Numbered from the stretch's first letter, positions 36,320-49,528 are shown. The stretch is 64,000 nt of DNA from Artocarpus heterophyllus (GCA_025403435.1 CM046344.1:18457652-18521651), one strand, 5' to 3'. Made by a program: numbers and translations. The notes: generated by a model from the letters alone, not told the origin.

Positions 36320-37290
36320 ACATGGCTAGTATTACTAAAGTACTACCAACATGATGGGTGATCTTCAAGTAATTGAAGGAATAAAGAAACTCAACAACCA
36401 AAATTACAACACATAAGTAACATGTATGATGTCATACATGCAAGGGCCAGATCTATCAGAAGTTGCGGGCAATAATGAAGTCACATAGCCGACGGCAAAA
36501 GACGCTAATGGTACCTTGCGTAAATGGAAGATTACAACAGGCAAAACGATGTTTGCTTTAAAGATTACAATTGAAAAAGAAATGCTGGAACACATTTGAG
36601 ATGCCAAAATACCGAAAGAAGATTGGGACATTTTCATCGCACTCTTTTTCATGGAAGAATGATAAAAGACTATAACTCTTAGAGAATAAGTTGTTATCCA
36701 TAAAACAGGGAGATCTGACGATCAATCAATACTTTATAAAAGTAAAGTCATTATGCCATGAAATTTTAGAATTGGATTCTATGACCCGTATTGAAGAACT
36801 TAGACGGAAAAGAATAGTCATTCGTGGTTGAGACCAGAGTATGGAGGCTTTGTTGTTGCTATGCAAGGTTGGCCTACTCAACCATTACTTGTTGAGTTTG
36901 AAAACTTGCTTGCTACTCAAGAAGCATTGGCGAAGTAGATGGGTTGAGTCTCATTGAAAAGTGAGGAAGAAGCGATCTCTAGAGGTAAGGACAAAGACAA
37001 ACCCAAACATAATACTAGGAAAGGATCAAGAAGAAATGATGATAGATCGGGATGTCATCAAGGGAGTTCACAATCAAGGAGAGCTCAGTAGCACGACGAC
37101 AAGGTAATCAATCCAAATAAAGAAAGAACTTTGACGACAATTATTACAATGGTGGTAAAAAAGGCCACATGGCTAAAAATTGCTGGTCTAAGAAAAAGTT
37201 TACAGAAAGTAATGCTACGACTTTTAAGAAAAAGAGTCAATCTGACGATGAATGGGATGCTGAAGCTTAATTTGCTATTGAAGAATAGGT
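36320..37290 (+). pseudogene. gag of element F (broken)
   Basis: Stops and frame changes interrupt a copia gag. Recognisable pieces include 'ENKLLSIKQGDLTINQYF', 'KVKSLCHEILELDSMTRIEE', 'MQGWPTQP'-like text in another frame, and a zinc knuckle at about 37141-37195. The knuckle reads Y-Y-N-G-G-K-K-G-H-M-A-K-N-C: the first two cysteines are now Tyr and Gly, so it cannot hold zinc. Confidence 0.75.
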
Positions 37291-38690
37291 GGTGCTCACA
37301 GTGACTACCTCTCAATGGATTAACTATGATAAGAATTGGTATGTCAACTTCGAGTGCTTAAATCACATGATTGGTGATCGAGACAAGCTGCAAAATATGA
37401 TAGAGTACAAAGGAAGCTGCGTGGTGGTAATATCCAATGATTCAAGGTTACCAACCTTTCATATCGGTAAGGCAACTGTTGTACCCCGATATAGTCCTAA
37501 TAAATTGCCACTTGACGATGTCTATCATGTACCAACATGAAGAAAATCTCGCTATCAATGGCATAATTAATATCATTAGGTCACTATGTTGTGTTCAGCC
37601 CATATAATGTAAAAGTATATTAGGGCATCAAGATCTCTGGCACATCGACAATGGAAGGAAAAAGATTAGAGTCTATTTATGTAATGTTAGTAGAGTTTGC
37701 TTATGTAGACAAGATGCAAAAGAATGAGGCGGTGGATTTATGACATGCAAGGTTAGGACACATTGGCTACCACAAGTTGAAAATGATAATGCAGAAGTCA
37801 ATGCTCAAGGGTCTTCCTCAACTTGAAGTTAGAACTAACACTGTCTATGTAGGATGTCAATACGATAAGGTGCATCGGTTACCTTATGAAGTTCAAGTTC
37901 AGAGCGAAGGCACCATTGGAGTTAGTTTACTCGGATGTCTTTGGGCACGTCAAGCAACAATAAATTAGCAGAATAAGATATATGGTCATAATTGTTAATG
38001 ACTTCTTAAGATATGTGTGGATTTTCTTTATGAAAGAAAAATCCAAAACATTTACAAAATTTAAAGAATTTAAAGAAGCAATTGAAGGACAATTAGGTAG
38101 AGAGATCTGGTGCTTACGCACAGACAATGATGGAGAGTATAGTTTAGATAAGTTAGAAGAATATCAACAAGAATGTCGAATACGACATTAGTTCACATGT
38201 GCAAACATGCCGCAACAAAATGGAGTAGCGGAGAGAAAGAATCAGCATCTTATAGAGATATGTTGGAGTATGCTTCATGCTAAGAACGTACCTAGAAGAT
38301 TTTTGGCTGAATGTATGGTAGCAGCAGCTCATATCATTAATAGGCTTCCTCAACCAAGACTTAAATTAACTTCACCATTTGAAAAACTATAGGGTACTAA
38401 ACTTGTAGTTGGTCACTTATGAGTTTTTGGCTATGTGTACTACGTGTTCGTGCCTAGTCGCTTAAGAGCAAATTTGACAAAAAGGCAATACGATGTATCT
38501 TTGTGGGATACATAGCTAGAGGAAAGGGTGGAAGTATTGCAACCCTACAAGTGGAAAATGGTGCATGTCACAAAATGTGATGTTTAATGAATCATCTTCA
38601 TAGTGGTCTCCATAAAAAGAAGAGCTACTGGATTCCAAAGAAATAGAAGATCAACTTCAAGAGAAGATGGGGGGTAGATTGTTGAAGTGA
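37291..38690 (+). pseudogene. Protease and integrase region of element F (broken)
   Basis: Fragments at 37289-37540 (protease zone and 'NKLPLDDVYHVPT'), 37740-37968 (pre-integrase zinc domain), 37982-38191 (integrase core with '[10 protein letters not shown]', where the family usually has DNGGEY) and 38207-38392 ('MPQQNGVAERKNQHLIEI'). The integrase C-terminal part runs to about 38650 in changing frames. No reverse transcriptase follows. Confidence 0.8.
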
Positions 38691-39364
38691 GACCAAGTCT
38701 AGAATGTCATAACCCGCCTTTTCGGGCTGTGATAAAACTCTTTCTTACTTACTTGAGGGCAAAAATTTATGATTTTTTTTCTTTTTAATAAATACTATAC
38801 ATATACTGGTTTAACAACTTTGAAATACAAACATATACTTGTGTTTACTTAATCATCCTTCTTTCATAATGTAGCTTATCAAACATTACTTTCAAAATAT
38901 CTTAAAACACCATACAACGGAAAACATACTGTGGTGGAAACTATACCCAGTCTGCACACATCATCCGTCCGTCAGCCTATCATTATGATTCATTCTGACC
39001 TTTTCGTCGGAATACCTACAGCATGAAAAAGTTAATGAGCTAACGCCTAGTAAGTCCCATATAAACCTACATGCACATTGAATAAAATGCATGATCTCAT
39101 TATGCTTTCTTATAATCCTTCCTTATCATTATCATTTCTTATCTTTAACTAGGGCCCAAGTGTTCGTACCATTGCACACTTAGGTCTACGTAACACCGTG
39201 ACCATCCTATAATCCTTAAACTCCCCTTGAGTCAGGAGTCGGTACAACACTTTTATTAACTTTTGGTGATTCGTTTACCAATTCACTTATTATGGTTATC
39301 ATACCATGCATAAAGTGATGATCACATGTTATACATAACATAATCTACATAAATGCTCTTGTAT

Positions 39365-39800
39365 GACATAGTACACACAGGTACATACTTTATATACACA
39401 CTGGTACACATTAATATACGCACAGGTATATAGCATAATGTACTCACAGGTACTTAACATAAAATATACACACAGGTATATAGCATAATGTACTCATAGA
39501 TACTTAACATAAAATATACACACAGGTACACATTAATATATGCACAAGTATATAGTATAATGTACTCATAGGTACTTAACATAAAATATACACACTGGTC
39601 TAGATTAACATACGCACAGATATATAGCATAATGTACTCACAGGTACTTAGCATAAAATATACACACAGGTACAGATCATCATATACACTCAAGTACATG
39701 TCATAATATACTCTCAGGTATATATATATATTCCATATACTCACAAGTATACCCTTTTATTATTATAAATACTCATGTCATTGCATACATACAAGTATAC
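39365..39800. repeat. Minisatellite, 24-bp unit in 72-bp higher-order copies
   Basis: Blocks such as 'aggtatatagcataatgtac', 'tcacaggtacttaacataaa' and 'atatacacacaggtac' recur about every 24 bp, and the triplet of blocks recurs about every 72 bp (starts near 39407, 39527 and 39599, with one shortened copy). The tyrosine- and cysteine-rich open frame at 39454-39744 on the minus strand is a by-product of the repeat. Confidence 0.8.
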
Positions 39801-39825
39801 ACCTTGATATTGATATGAACCCACC

Positions 39826-39925
39826 TAACTCCACCCCAAAAGCTAGCTCATGAGGGGAGGATTGTGAACCCATATATAAAACACCCGAGACCACCCTCTC
39901 TAACCGATGTGGGACACATCAGATA
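39826..39925. repeat. Dispersed-repeat motif ('aaaagctagctcatgagg ... aaccgatgtggga')
   Basis: The pair of blocks 'aaaagctagctcatgagg' and 'aaccgatgtgggac', about 55 bp apart, is a combination I recall from repeated sequences in many dicot genomes. It sits next to the minisatellite. The element class is unknown to me, and the recognition is from memory. Confidence 0.4.
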
Positions 39926-42100
39926 TACACACAGGTATACATATACACATTTTGCACTCTAAGCCTACCATTTCATACTGTAGGTGGAATAGGTACTTAC
40001 TTGATGTGAATGTCGGGCAACTTAACCTTGATTTCCCTTCTCCTAGACTCCTAGGATCCTGTTGGCCAATTACAAAGCCATTAGTCAGATTTTACTATGT
40101 TTTAATACAAAACATCCGTTAGTTAATAAATCGAATAGTATTACTATGTACAATTCTAAAAACCACTGGTTTTTTCTTATTTCGATCTAACTTTACCCTA
40201 TAGTTTTTAACAAAGGGCGGGAACCTTCTTTTTACCATTCTTTTTCCAACTGACACGTTTTGGAGAGGTTTGGGTTATTCGGGCAAGAATGACGATTTCG
40301 CCCTCTATGGGTCCACTAACCTACCCAAGCTCGATTTCGTTATTCTTACGAAAATAACCACATACTAATTATAAAATAATACCCTAGTGGGTTTAATCTC
40401 TTTATTTCTCAATTATGCCTCATTTTCATAAAACTTTGTAGTTTAGTCCCTGAACTGAAAATTTTGATGATTTTGCCCCTGGGACTAAAATTTACTTCTT
40501 TGCATCAAAATTTCCTATTTTTCTCAAGGATCATTTTTGCGCAGAGTACCATATTCCAAAATCTTTTGAGAAATGACATTTTTGCCCTTTTAAAAATGTT
40601 TCACAATTTCTGTAAATTCTTTGAAAAATCAAAATCTCACAAATGTCTGAGTTTTTTGATGAACCGTCTAATTGCCTAATAGATTCATCGAGATCTATAA
40701 CTTTTGTGTTTTAACTTTTCCTAAAATCTCACTGTATAGGGGTGTTTTTGGCCATTTTTTAATTCTGCCGAGAGAAATCTTTTCCTTTCAATTTAGTCTC
40801 TATGGCATTCTTACAAAAATCCGTTTCAAACTTGTAATTCTACCCCTGCAGAAACCATTCCAAGCCTTAATCAAAACACTCTCATGCTCAAACATCACTT
40901 TTACTAAAACTAACATTAAATTTACAAAAACAACACTTTTTGCAAAAATTATTGTTTTGCACCATAAATCAAAATTTCACAACTTAAACATGCCATACTA
41001 CACATATGCATGAAATTTCAGCAAATACATGCTTAAGAACCCACATGGGTTTGAAAGAATAGAAATCAAAATAAAATCCATAAAATTTCAAAACTTTAAA
41101 ACTTAAAACTTACCAAAATAACACCCTTTTGGTTTCAAGCCTTCAAAATCCCTTTGAACTCCCTCCTAAGCTTCCTTTCCATACAAAATACCATGGATAA
41201 ATTTCTCTCTTCAACCCATGGAAAATCCCATAAAAACTCATTAAAAAGTTTAGGATTTTACCTTAAAACTTGTAGAAAATCCTTGTACTTGCTTGTAAAA
41301 CTTGTTTGGGGTTATGTTTGCAAAGTTTGGGGGCTAAGAAAATTTTTTAGAAGTCTTGGTTATGGCTGTCGGAGCTTGGAGCAAAAGAAAGGAAATGAAA
41401 TTTTGTGATAACCATGCATTAAATGCTTTCTTATCACATTTGGTGACTCATGGTAACCCATGAGTATATCACTAGGTGTCACAAGGTGATTGGGTCACTT
41501 TTCTAGACATGTGGCCCAATAGAAAACCAAGGAGTGTCCACTTTGTGGAGTTAAAAATTTATGCTATGTAATTTTTTACAACACAGTATTTTTCCTATAC
41601 TGTCGTAGTCAAATCAGTGTACTTTCTATCCTTAGACTGTATAAAAATATTTAACTTACTTTTCGTTCACTTTTGGAGGCCAATCATAGCATTTTTCGTA
41701 TCTATGTTTTTATTTAATAGTATACTCATACTGCTTTGGCCTCCTTTTTTTACCCCTGATTTGGGTTTGGACAACTTCTATGTCCTATTTACATTCTAAT
41801 CGCCTACTTGTTTATATCACAATTTTACAATTAATCGTGATATAAAATTCATTTTATGGATGTTATTTACAAATTTCTGAGTAATTAAACTCATAAAATA
41901 TGTATTCGGTAATATCCAACATTGCATCACATTTACCATAAAATTTACAATCAATGCCATTTATTCCTACTTTATCATAATTTTTACAAAAATTACAATT
42001 TTTACAAAAATTTACATTTTTAAAAGTAAATTCATTAATTAAACCCAATTAAATATTAGGTTTTATTAATGAAAATGTTCTCGATCATATTTGTTGAATG

Positions 42101-44087
42101 TGTTGGAAACGCGGTGCGCAGCGGAATTTTAAAAATTTTTCATCAGAGTAATTTCTAAAACACAAGTTTGACATGCTATATGTATAAATTAGACAGATCT
42201 TACAAACCTTTATGTGAAGAACCTCCGCAGCCTGTGTAGAGAAGTAACGTTCCAGAAGAGCCTCAACCAACTGGTCTTCTTTGCTATTCTCTATCCACAA
42301 CCGAAGTAAGTGTGGGCTCAAACGTACAGCTCTTCCACCGGTGACTCTTCTTCCAACCAATAGAGAGAACCCAAAGCTAGTGTTCGTGATTTGTGAACAA
42401 AAGCTCTCAGGGAGTTTTAGATGCTCACTAGAAGAGTATCACTCTTAATCTCTTAATTGATTTGAGTAAATCATGAGACTTACTCCCTTTTTATAGCTAT
42501 TGGTCCAGGGGTCAGTCCTTATCAGATTAGGTCTCAAAAACTCGAAACAGAATCAAGTTTGGATTAATATCTGATAGGATCCGCTTGAAAATACGTATTC
42601 TTATCTCTCACTGATTGGCAGGCCGCACAGGCTCCATCGGCAGGCCGAACTCCCGAGAAAAAATCTCCACGAATCTTTTATTTTCCACCCGAGATTCTAA
42701 GGATAAAGTCTCAGTTTTGATTCAAATAACCCAATAGAGAAGTTATCTGATCAAAACAAACTTTATCAAGATAATCTCTAAGAAAATAAATCTATTCACA
42801 ATAATTCTATAAGTTTATCTTGATCTAATTTATCCAAAATTAAATCAATCGATAAACAGACAAGAATTATCCGATCCCAATAATTCAACAAGTTTATCTT
42901 AAATTAATTTTATTACAAAATTAATTCAACCTATAAACAGACATGAATTATTTGATTCTTACATATTTTAAACCAATTTGATAAATTTGACATAAGTCAC
43001 CAATTATTAGAAAAACATGCCATGTCGTTACAGGATTTTGTGAGCTAGCAAAGAGGACCAAAATGGACCTATAAAGTTCAAGCTCATGATAATTATGAAA
43101 CCCAATATCCCAGATATATATTTCACAATTATCAACACCAACGCTACTCCACTAAAAGCTTGGAGCTGCACTCTCGAACTTTATAGAATTACGAAGCTCG
43201 TGTAGCTAAGTCTCCACGACATATCAAAGTGTATCGTATCCCCATATGATAATCCATAATCAGCTTAAGGACAAGTTTTGTCTTACCTTCCTGATTATTT
43301 TTATCTTACGTTCCATTGTCTCACCATTAGAAAACTTACCATCCAAAGATAGTATACCATTCGATTACACCTATGTATCCAAATGGTTGAGCGCTCCAGT
43401 TTTCAAATTACAGGACAACGCATATAAGAGGATATCATTACTCCTAAAGATGAGCTATGGGTTCCATATCTATGAATAACAAGTCTACGCTATCAAGAGT
43501 CATGCCTCCAACGTACCAGCATGCATACCACTATAGAGATGTGGGAGCCACCCATTGGTACATCAAAAGATGCAAGTCGAGACAACGGGCCTACTATTCA
43601 TCTCAGGATTAAGATACAATACAAATGATTGTCTAAAGTGAATCAATTTGCCAAGACAGAATTATTAATCCAAATCAATTCACTTTATGTCCCGATCCAA
43701 CACATCGTCACCTATGACAACGTGCTAATGTTTCTATTCACGGAGTCCAACTCCAATGGCTAAGACAAACCATCTCCCAAAAGGGATATAGACAACATAA
43801 CAATCTTTACATGAATAAAGCGCCTAGCTTTATTCCCTCGATTGCAGATCATATGTTTTAGACCGTCACCTTAAGAATCGTATCTTTCGCATAATCAGTC
43901 CATCATATGCCCAATTCTTAAGGTTTAGACTGACAGTCTTAGACTACTGTTTGCTTATCATACATTCAACAAATATAAACGTAAAGAGGATAAGATTTGG
44001 TATATATAAATGAATAAATTCTTTATTGATAAAAATGTCTCCAAAAACATATTACATATTTACTCATTAGGGCATACATGTCTAACA
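42101..44087 (-). repeat. 3' LTR of element A
   Basis: 1,987 bp, TGTTGG at the left edge and TCTAACA at the right (TGTTAGA...CCAACA on the minus strand). It is collinear with the C LTR at 60351-62336. It contains two GGCAGGCCG motifs near 42618-42650. Confidence 0.92.
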
Positions 44088-44101
44088 ATCTCCCTCTTGC
44101 A

Positions 44102-47100
44102 CTAAGTGAGTAAATACAACAAATTTCGCATCCCCATAGCTTCCACATGCCTCTTGAAGACTGTCCCAGTAAGTGTCTTCGTAAATGGATCCGCTAAATT
44201 GTCCTCTGACGCGATCTTGCACACCGTGACATGCCCGCCCTCAATGAAGTCCTTTATCACATGATACTTTCGATCAATATGCTTACTCTTCTTTTGAAAT
44301 CTTGGTTCCTTAGCATTAGCTACCGCCTCACTGTTATCACAGTACAGTGATACTGCTTTATCCATACCAGGAACTACCTCAAGATCCCTAAGGAACTTGC
44401 GGAGCCACATTGCTTCCTTCGAAGCATCACTAGCTGCCACATACTCGGCCTCCATCGTTGACTCTGAAGTGCAATCTTGCTTCGCACTTCTCCAACTGAT
44501 GGCACCGCCGCCCAGAGTAAACACAAACCCCGAAGTCGATTTCCTAGAATCCAGACAGGATTGAAAATCCAAATCAGTGTATCCTAGAGGAGTCAAGTCC
44601 TCACCTGAATACACAAGCATATACCCTCGAGTCCTTCTCAGGTACTTGAAAATATGCTTTACCGCAACCCAATGGTTCGGTCCTGGATCCGCCTAAAATC
44701 GACTTACAATCCCGACCGCATAGCTAATATCCGGTCGTGTGCAAAGCATGGCATACATGAGACTACCTACTGCCGAAGCATAAGGCACCTTCTTCATGTG
44801 TTCTCTTTCTTCATAAGACTTTGGAGAGTCTTTCTTAGAAATAGTAATTCCAGACCTTGATGGTTGTCCACTTTTCTTAGAATCCTGCATTGCAAACCTC
44901 TTGAGAATTTTATCTATGCAGCCGGCCTGTGACAAAGCTATCATTTTATTCTTCCTATCCCAAAAGATCTGGATACCGAGAACAAAATTAGCCTCACCTA
45001 AGTCCTTCATGTCAAACTACTTGGTCAACCATAATTTGACCGATGACAATGCCCCAATGTCATTACCAATTAGCAGAATGTCATCTACATAGAGTAGTAG
45101 AAAAACCACCTTCCCATCCTTAATGTATTTGTAAACACATGGTTCATCCACATTTTGTGAGAACCCATAAGTCTTAATCACTTGATCAAATCTTATGTTC
45201 CAAGAACGGGATGCCTGCTTAAGTCCATAAATTGACTTTAGCAGCTTACAAACCTTACCCTCTTGACCTGTGACCTTGAACCCGTCTGGTTGTTTCATAT
45301 AAATGGACTCATCAAGATAGCCATTCAGAAAAGCTGTCTTGACATCCATCTGCTAAATCTCGTAGTCGAGAGCAGCAGCTATGGACAAGAGAATCCGGAT
45401 GGACTTAAGCATGGCTACTGGCGAAAAGGTTTCCTCATAATCGATTCCTTCCTTTTGCGTATAACCCTTAGCTACCAGTCTAGCCTTAAAGGTTTCGACT
45501 TTTCCATCCACTCCTCTTTTCCTCTTGTAGATCCACTTACACCCAATGGGCTTTACCCCTTCGGGAAGATCCACAAGCTCCCAGACCCGATTACTCTCCA
45601 TAGACTTCATCTCTATGTTCATGGCCTCTGTCCAGAGTCTTGAATCAACATCCTCCATAGCTTCTGCGTAAGTATAAGGATCCCTGTCATGTTCATCCGG
45701 TTTAGCCAAAAAGACCTCCCCATTGAACATATACCTCTCAGGTTGACGCCTGATCCTCCCACTACGCCGAAGCCCCTGAGATTGTTGTTCAAGTTTGTTT
45801 GGTTTTTCTACATCGATCAGAATGGTTTCGTTCGGAACCTCCGGAGTGAACGGATCACCCCTTAACTCCTCAAGCACCACTTTGCTTCGAGGTTTAAAGT
45901 CGTCCATGTAACTCTCCTCAAGGAAAGTTGCATTAGTGGAAACCACGACTTTATTTTCCTTTGGGTTATAAAAATAACCCCCTTTAGTCCCTTTGGGATA
46001 TCCTACAAACATGGAAACTTCCGAACGTGCTTCCAACTTATTCGGATCCTTAAACAGGACATGAGTCGGACATCCCCATATGTGAATATGGTTTAAGGAT
46101 TTCTTCCTTCTTGTCCACAACTCGTGAGGAGTTTTAGGGACCGATTTTGAAGGCACATTGTTCAAAAGATAACATGCAGTTTGTAGTGCATATCCCCAAA
46201 AGGATAAAGGTAATGATGAATAACTCATCATGGACCTAATCATGTCCAACAAAGTCCTATTCCTTCTCTCCACTGCACCATTCTGCTGCGGAGTGCTCGG
46301 CGCAGTCAAATGGGATAGAATCCCATTCTCTAACAAGTGTCCCAAGAACTCATCAGAAAGGTATTCCCCACCTCAATCAGATCGAAGTGCCTTTATGGGT
46401 CTACCCAATTGCTTTTCCACTTCAGCCCGAAACTCCCTGAACATATCATAAGTTTCGCTTTTGTGGTGCATCAGGTACACATACCCATATCTTGAGTAAT
46501 CGTCAATAAAAGTGACGAAGAACTCATACCTTCCTCGTGCCCGGATGTTCATTGGTCCGCAAACATCACCATGCACAAGTTCTAGAACCCCTTCGGCCCT
46601 ATTGTCCTTAGACCTGTATGGTCTTTTGGTCATTTTACCCTCCAAACAAGATTCACATTGAGGTATAGATTCCACCTTTAAGTGACTTAAAGGTCCATCC
46701 CTTACCAACCATTGAATCCTATTCAGGTTAATATGGCCAAGGCGCAAATGCCAAAGATAAGTCTTATTAGAGTGAGAAGTTTTAAGTCTTTTTGAGTCAT
46801 TATCATTCATCTCAGCATTAAGCAATAAGTCCATCTTAGGTTTGATAAAATATAGATTATTTTGCATCCATCCAGAAAAGATAAAAGATTCATTTTTACG
46901 AATCACCACTTTTTCATTAAAAGATACCACATAGGAGTCTTTAAAGAAAGAAGATACAGAAATTAAATTCCTTTTAAATTTAGGAACATAAAAACAATCT
47001 CGAAAAATTAAATTCCTATAATTATCAAAGTAAAGATGGACATCTCCCACTGCTTCCGCCGAGACCAAGGATCCATCGCCCATCCGAAGTGTTAAGTCTT

Positions 47101-47203
47101 CACGTAGCAGACTTCTCATTTCTTTGAATCCCTGCAAAGAAACACAAACATGATTAGTTGCACCAGAATCTATGACCCAGATGTCACTGGATTCCTCAAC
47201 CAA
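44102..47203 (-). pseudogene. pol of element A: protease, integrase, reverse transcriptase, RNase H, with few stops
   Basis: Reading on minus: protease 'IWVIDSGATNHV' near 47175; pre-integrase domain with 'LWHLRLGHINLNRIQ' and 'CESCLEGKMTKRP'; integrase core with '[20 protein letters not shown]'; reverse transcriptase with '[17 protein letters not shown]' and catalytic 'YVDDILLIGND'; RNase H with 'STMEAEYVAASDASKEA' and 'ASEDNLADPFTKTL', ending 44102. All core motifs are intact. Only single nonsense codons interrupt it: after 46373 (CGA to TGA in the family's DRGGEY motif), at about 45352-45350 (TGG to TAG), at about 45016-45014 (CAG to TAG) and at about 44692-44690 (CAG to TAG). This makes A much better preserved than D. 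Confidence 0.9.
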
Positions 47204-47427
47204 ACAAGTTTCTAAATATAGAAGATCACACCTATCTCCCTTGGAAAGGAAGTCCTTGCAATGCTTCTTTATATGCCCGACCTTACCACAGAAGAAGCAC
47301 TTAAGCTTCTTTGGGTTCTTCTTCTTCTTCTTCTTGCTCTTGGTAGCAGCAGGAATAGAAGACTTCCCGTTCTTGGCCCGTTGCTTCTTTCCATTCCCTG
47401 ACTTAGGATTGGAACCAGAAGCAGCTA

Positions 47428-49528
47428 TGATGAGACTGTAAAAGTGTACATTTTCTAAGGCTTAAATCAATTGTTTACGCTTTTATTTCTCATTAAATCC
47501 TCTAATTAATAGCATTTTGTGTTAATAAGCATTTTTGTGTCTTGGTGTGAAAATGTGTTTAAAAATATGTTTTTAGTATGTTTTTATGTTTAATAGAATT
47601 TGTAGTAATTTTTAGAGTCATTTCGGTGTGTTAAATAAGTGTCTAGTCTGTAAATAGTCAAAGCCGTAAAAGTAATGCGGTTATTTTATTTTGAGTGTTA
47701 GTGTGTTTGGTAGTGTGTTTTAAGTTTATAAATATGTCTATTTATATTTTTAGTAATTTTTAAAAATATTTCCAAGTCATAAAAATTATATCTGTGCTCA
47801 ACCGCAAGAGACTGGAAATTTTAAGAGTTTTTATCTATTTTTGTGTGTTTTATTATAAAATAAATAATTTTAATAAATAAATATTAGGTTTGTGAAATAA
47901 TTAATATTAGTATGTTTGTGATTTTAGATTTGAAATCTGGAGGAAAAACGGAGCAAAACGACACCAAAACGGATAAAATCGGACATCAAATGCATCAAAA
48001 ATCCTTGAAAAAATTCGAAATTCAAAACGCAGAGGACACGTGGCGTCGTAGGAGTCGTCGGATTCACTGCCAGATCAATCTTGGATCACGTGCGGTTATG
48101 ACCACGTGCAGCCTCTCTCTCAGCCATTCGATACGAATACCGTGACTGATCTAACGGTCCTGAAAACTCAATTTTACTGTTCCAACCTGGGCCCATCTTA
48201 CCCGCATTTGACAGCCGTTGGATCTCGTTTTGAACGGTTCAGATCGTTCTTGTTCTGTGCTGTCATGATCTGCGTCACACAGAATTCCAAAGGCTAATAC
48301 GCATAATGAAGAACAGCTCTCAGCACGGGAAAAGAAAACAAATTAAATCTCAGAGCAAGAAGGCCAGCTGCAGCGCGAGGAAGAGAAGAAGCACATAATT
48401 GGAAATTGTCAACTTTCAACAGTGAAGATCATTAAATAGCAATGGACGGTTGCAATCTTGAATCACTATAAATACTGAGGTTTTTGCCTCAGTTGAGGAA
48501 GCCTTCGGGGGAGCCTTTAGGGAGAGCCCTGGGAAAACCTTCGGAGAGCCTTCCGCAGCATAAAAATGCTGTTGTAGTAATTATAGTCTAGTTTTTATTC
48601 CAGTTTTTTTTAATTTAGTTTCTTGTAAAATATTTTCTAGTTTATGTTGTAAAAATTATGCTCAATAATATAAGTAGTATTTTATTAATTATGTCTTTCT
48701 AAATTTCTTTTTAGCTGAGGGGAGAGGGGAAAATTCTGGCAAAATTATCTTAAATATTTTTGGTTTTTCTTAGTTTTCTAAGCTGTTGTAATGCCAAAAT
48801 ATTTTCTTAGAAAACCTAGAATTTTAATATTTTCTTAGCTAGAACTCTGTCAAAATTACAGTTTTGATTTATCGACGACATAGACTGGCACAAATAATGC
48901 TTGGGAGGACCTTGATTACTCGTAGACAGAGAATGACTCGGTAAATGCTTAACTCACTATCTTGGTTGTTATTTTAGTTAAGTTACGTTGAAATGCTGCT
49001 TATTTATTAAGTTGTGTTTTTGCTGCATTATAGACATGGAATGACACAGTAAATGCTTGGTAAATCTTGATTTATTGTCGACATAGGATGGCATAGTGTA
49101 TACTTAAACCAACTAATAAATAAAAAGAGAAACTTAAATATATTAAAGATAATCGTCAGAACGGAACCTTTGAACCTCAGCCTTATCATTATTGCTGTTT
49201 CACTTCTTTAAATTGTTGTTATTATTGTTGTTACTCTGCTTAAGTTATTAATTGCGTTTCTTGTTATTAAAGTTCCATATTATCAAAATCCAAAAATGAA
49301 AAATGTTGTAAAAAAAATGTGTAAATATTGTAAATACATTCTGTGAATAATTAATATTAATCCTCAAATTTTTCAGTTTAAATAAAGAGAAAAAGTTAAT
49401 ATAATACATGTATTGGAACTAAATAAATCCTTCCTTGTGGGTTCGACCTCGGATTCACCGAGAAAATATTACTTTAGACAACCTTATACTTGAGGTTAGT
49501 TTAAAATGCGTAAATAGACGCGAGACCA
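47428..49528. mobile_element. Solo LTR (2,101 bp, gypsy-like) inserted in gag of element A
   Basis: The insert starts TGATGAGACTG and ends CGAGACCA (TG...CA). It is flanked by a perfect 5-bp target duplication AGCTA (47423-47427 and 49529-49533), and removing it restores continuity with element C's gag. It codes for nothing. A TATA box (CTATAAATACT, 48466-48476) lies about 360 bp downstream of three CACGTG boxes (48037, 48087, 48103), consistent with a plus-strand promoter. The end region 'gtgggttcgacctcgg' is of a type common near the ends of Athila/Tat gypsy LTRs; this assignment is from memory. Confidence 0.88.
48037..48108 (+). promoter_or_regulatory. Three G-boxes in the solo LTR promoter region
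   Basis: CACGTG at 48037-48042 (in ACACGTGG), 48087-48092 and 48103-48108, upstream of the LTR TATA box. They could make the LTR responsive to stress or light regulators of the bZIP/bHLH type. Confidence 0.5.

Larger units (their letters stand above)
35801..38700 (+). mobile_element. Copia element F (second family), decayed and truncated after integrase
   Basis: The 5' LTR (35801-36142) is followed by a primer site (from 36145), gag, protease and integrase regions. Reverse transcriptase and RNase H are missing, and the element stops at about 38700 where gypsy-LTR-like DNA begins at 38705. There is no second LTR. The 342-bp LTR and the protein signatures set it apart from the A/C/D family. 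Confidence 0.88.
38705..42083 (-). mobile_element. Gypsy-LTR-like non-coding sequence (tentative)
   Basis: The left edge starts TGTCATAACCCGCC directly after truncated element F; on the minus strand this would be an LTR end (...GGCGGGTTATGACA). The body has the texture of long plant gypsy LTRs, with many pyrimidine runs, no ORF, and a minisatellite. A possible LTR start on the minus strand lies near 41583 (TGTTGTAAAAAATTAC). Target duplications were not found. A gypsy gag on the same strand lies at 62462-62854, beyond the copia elements, so this could be part of one larger gypsy element. Confidence 0.4.

Noticed and set aside
39454..39744. Tyrosine/cysteine-rich 96-codon frame
   Set aside because: It is a direct translation of the 24-bp minisatellite.
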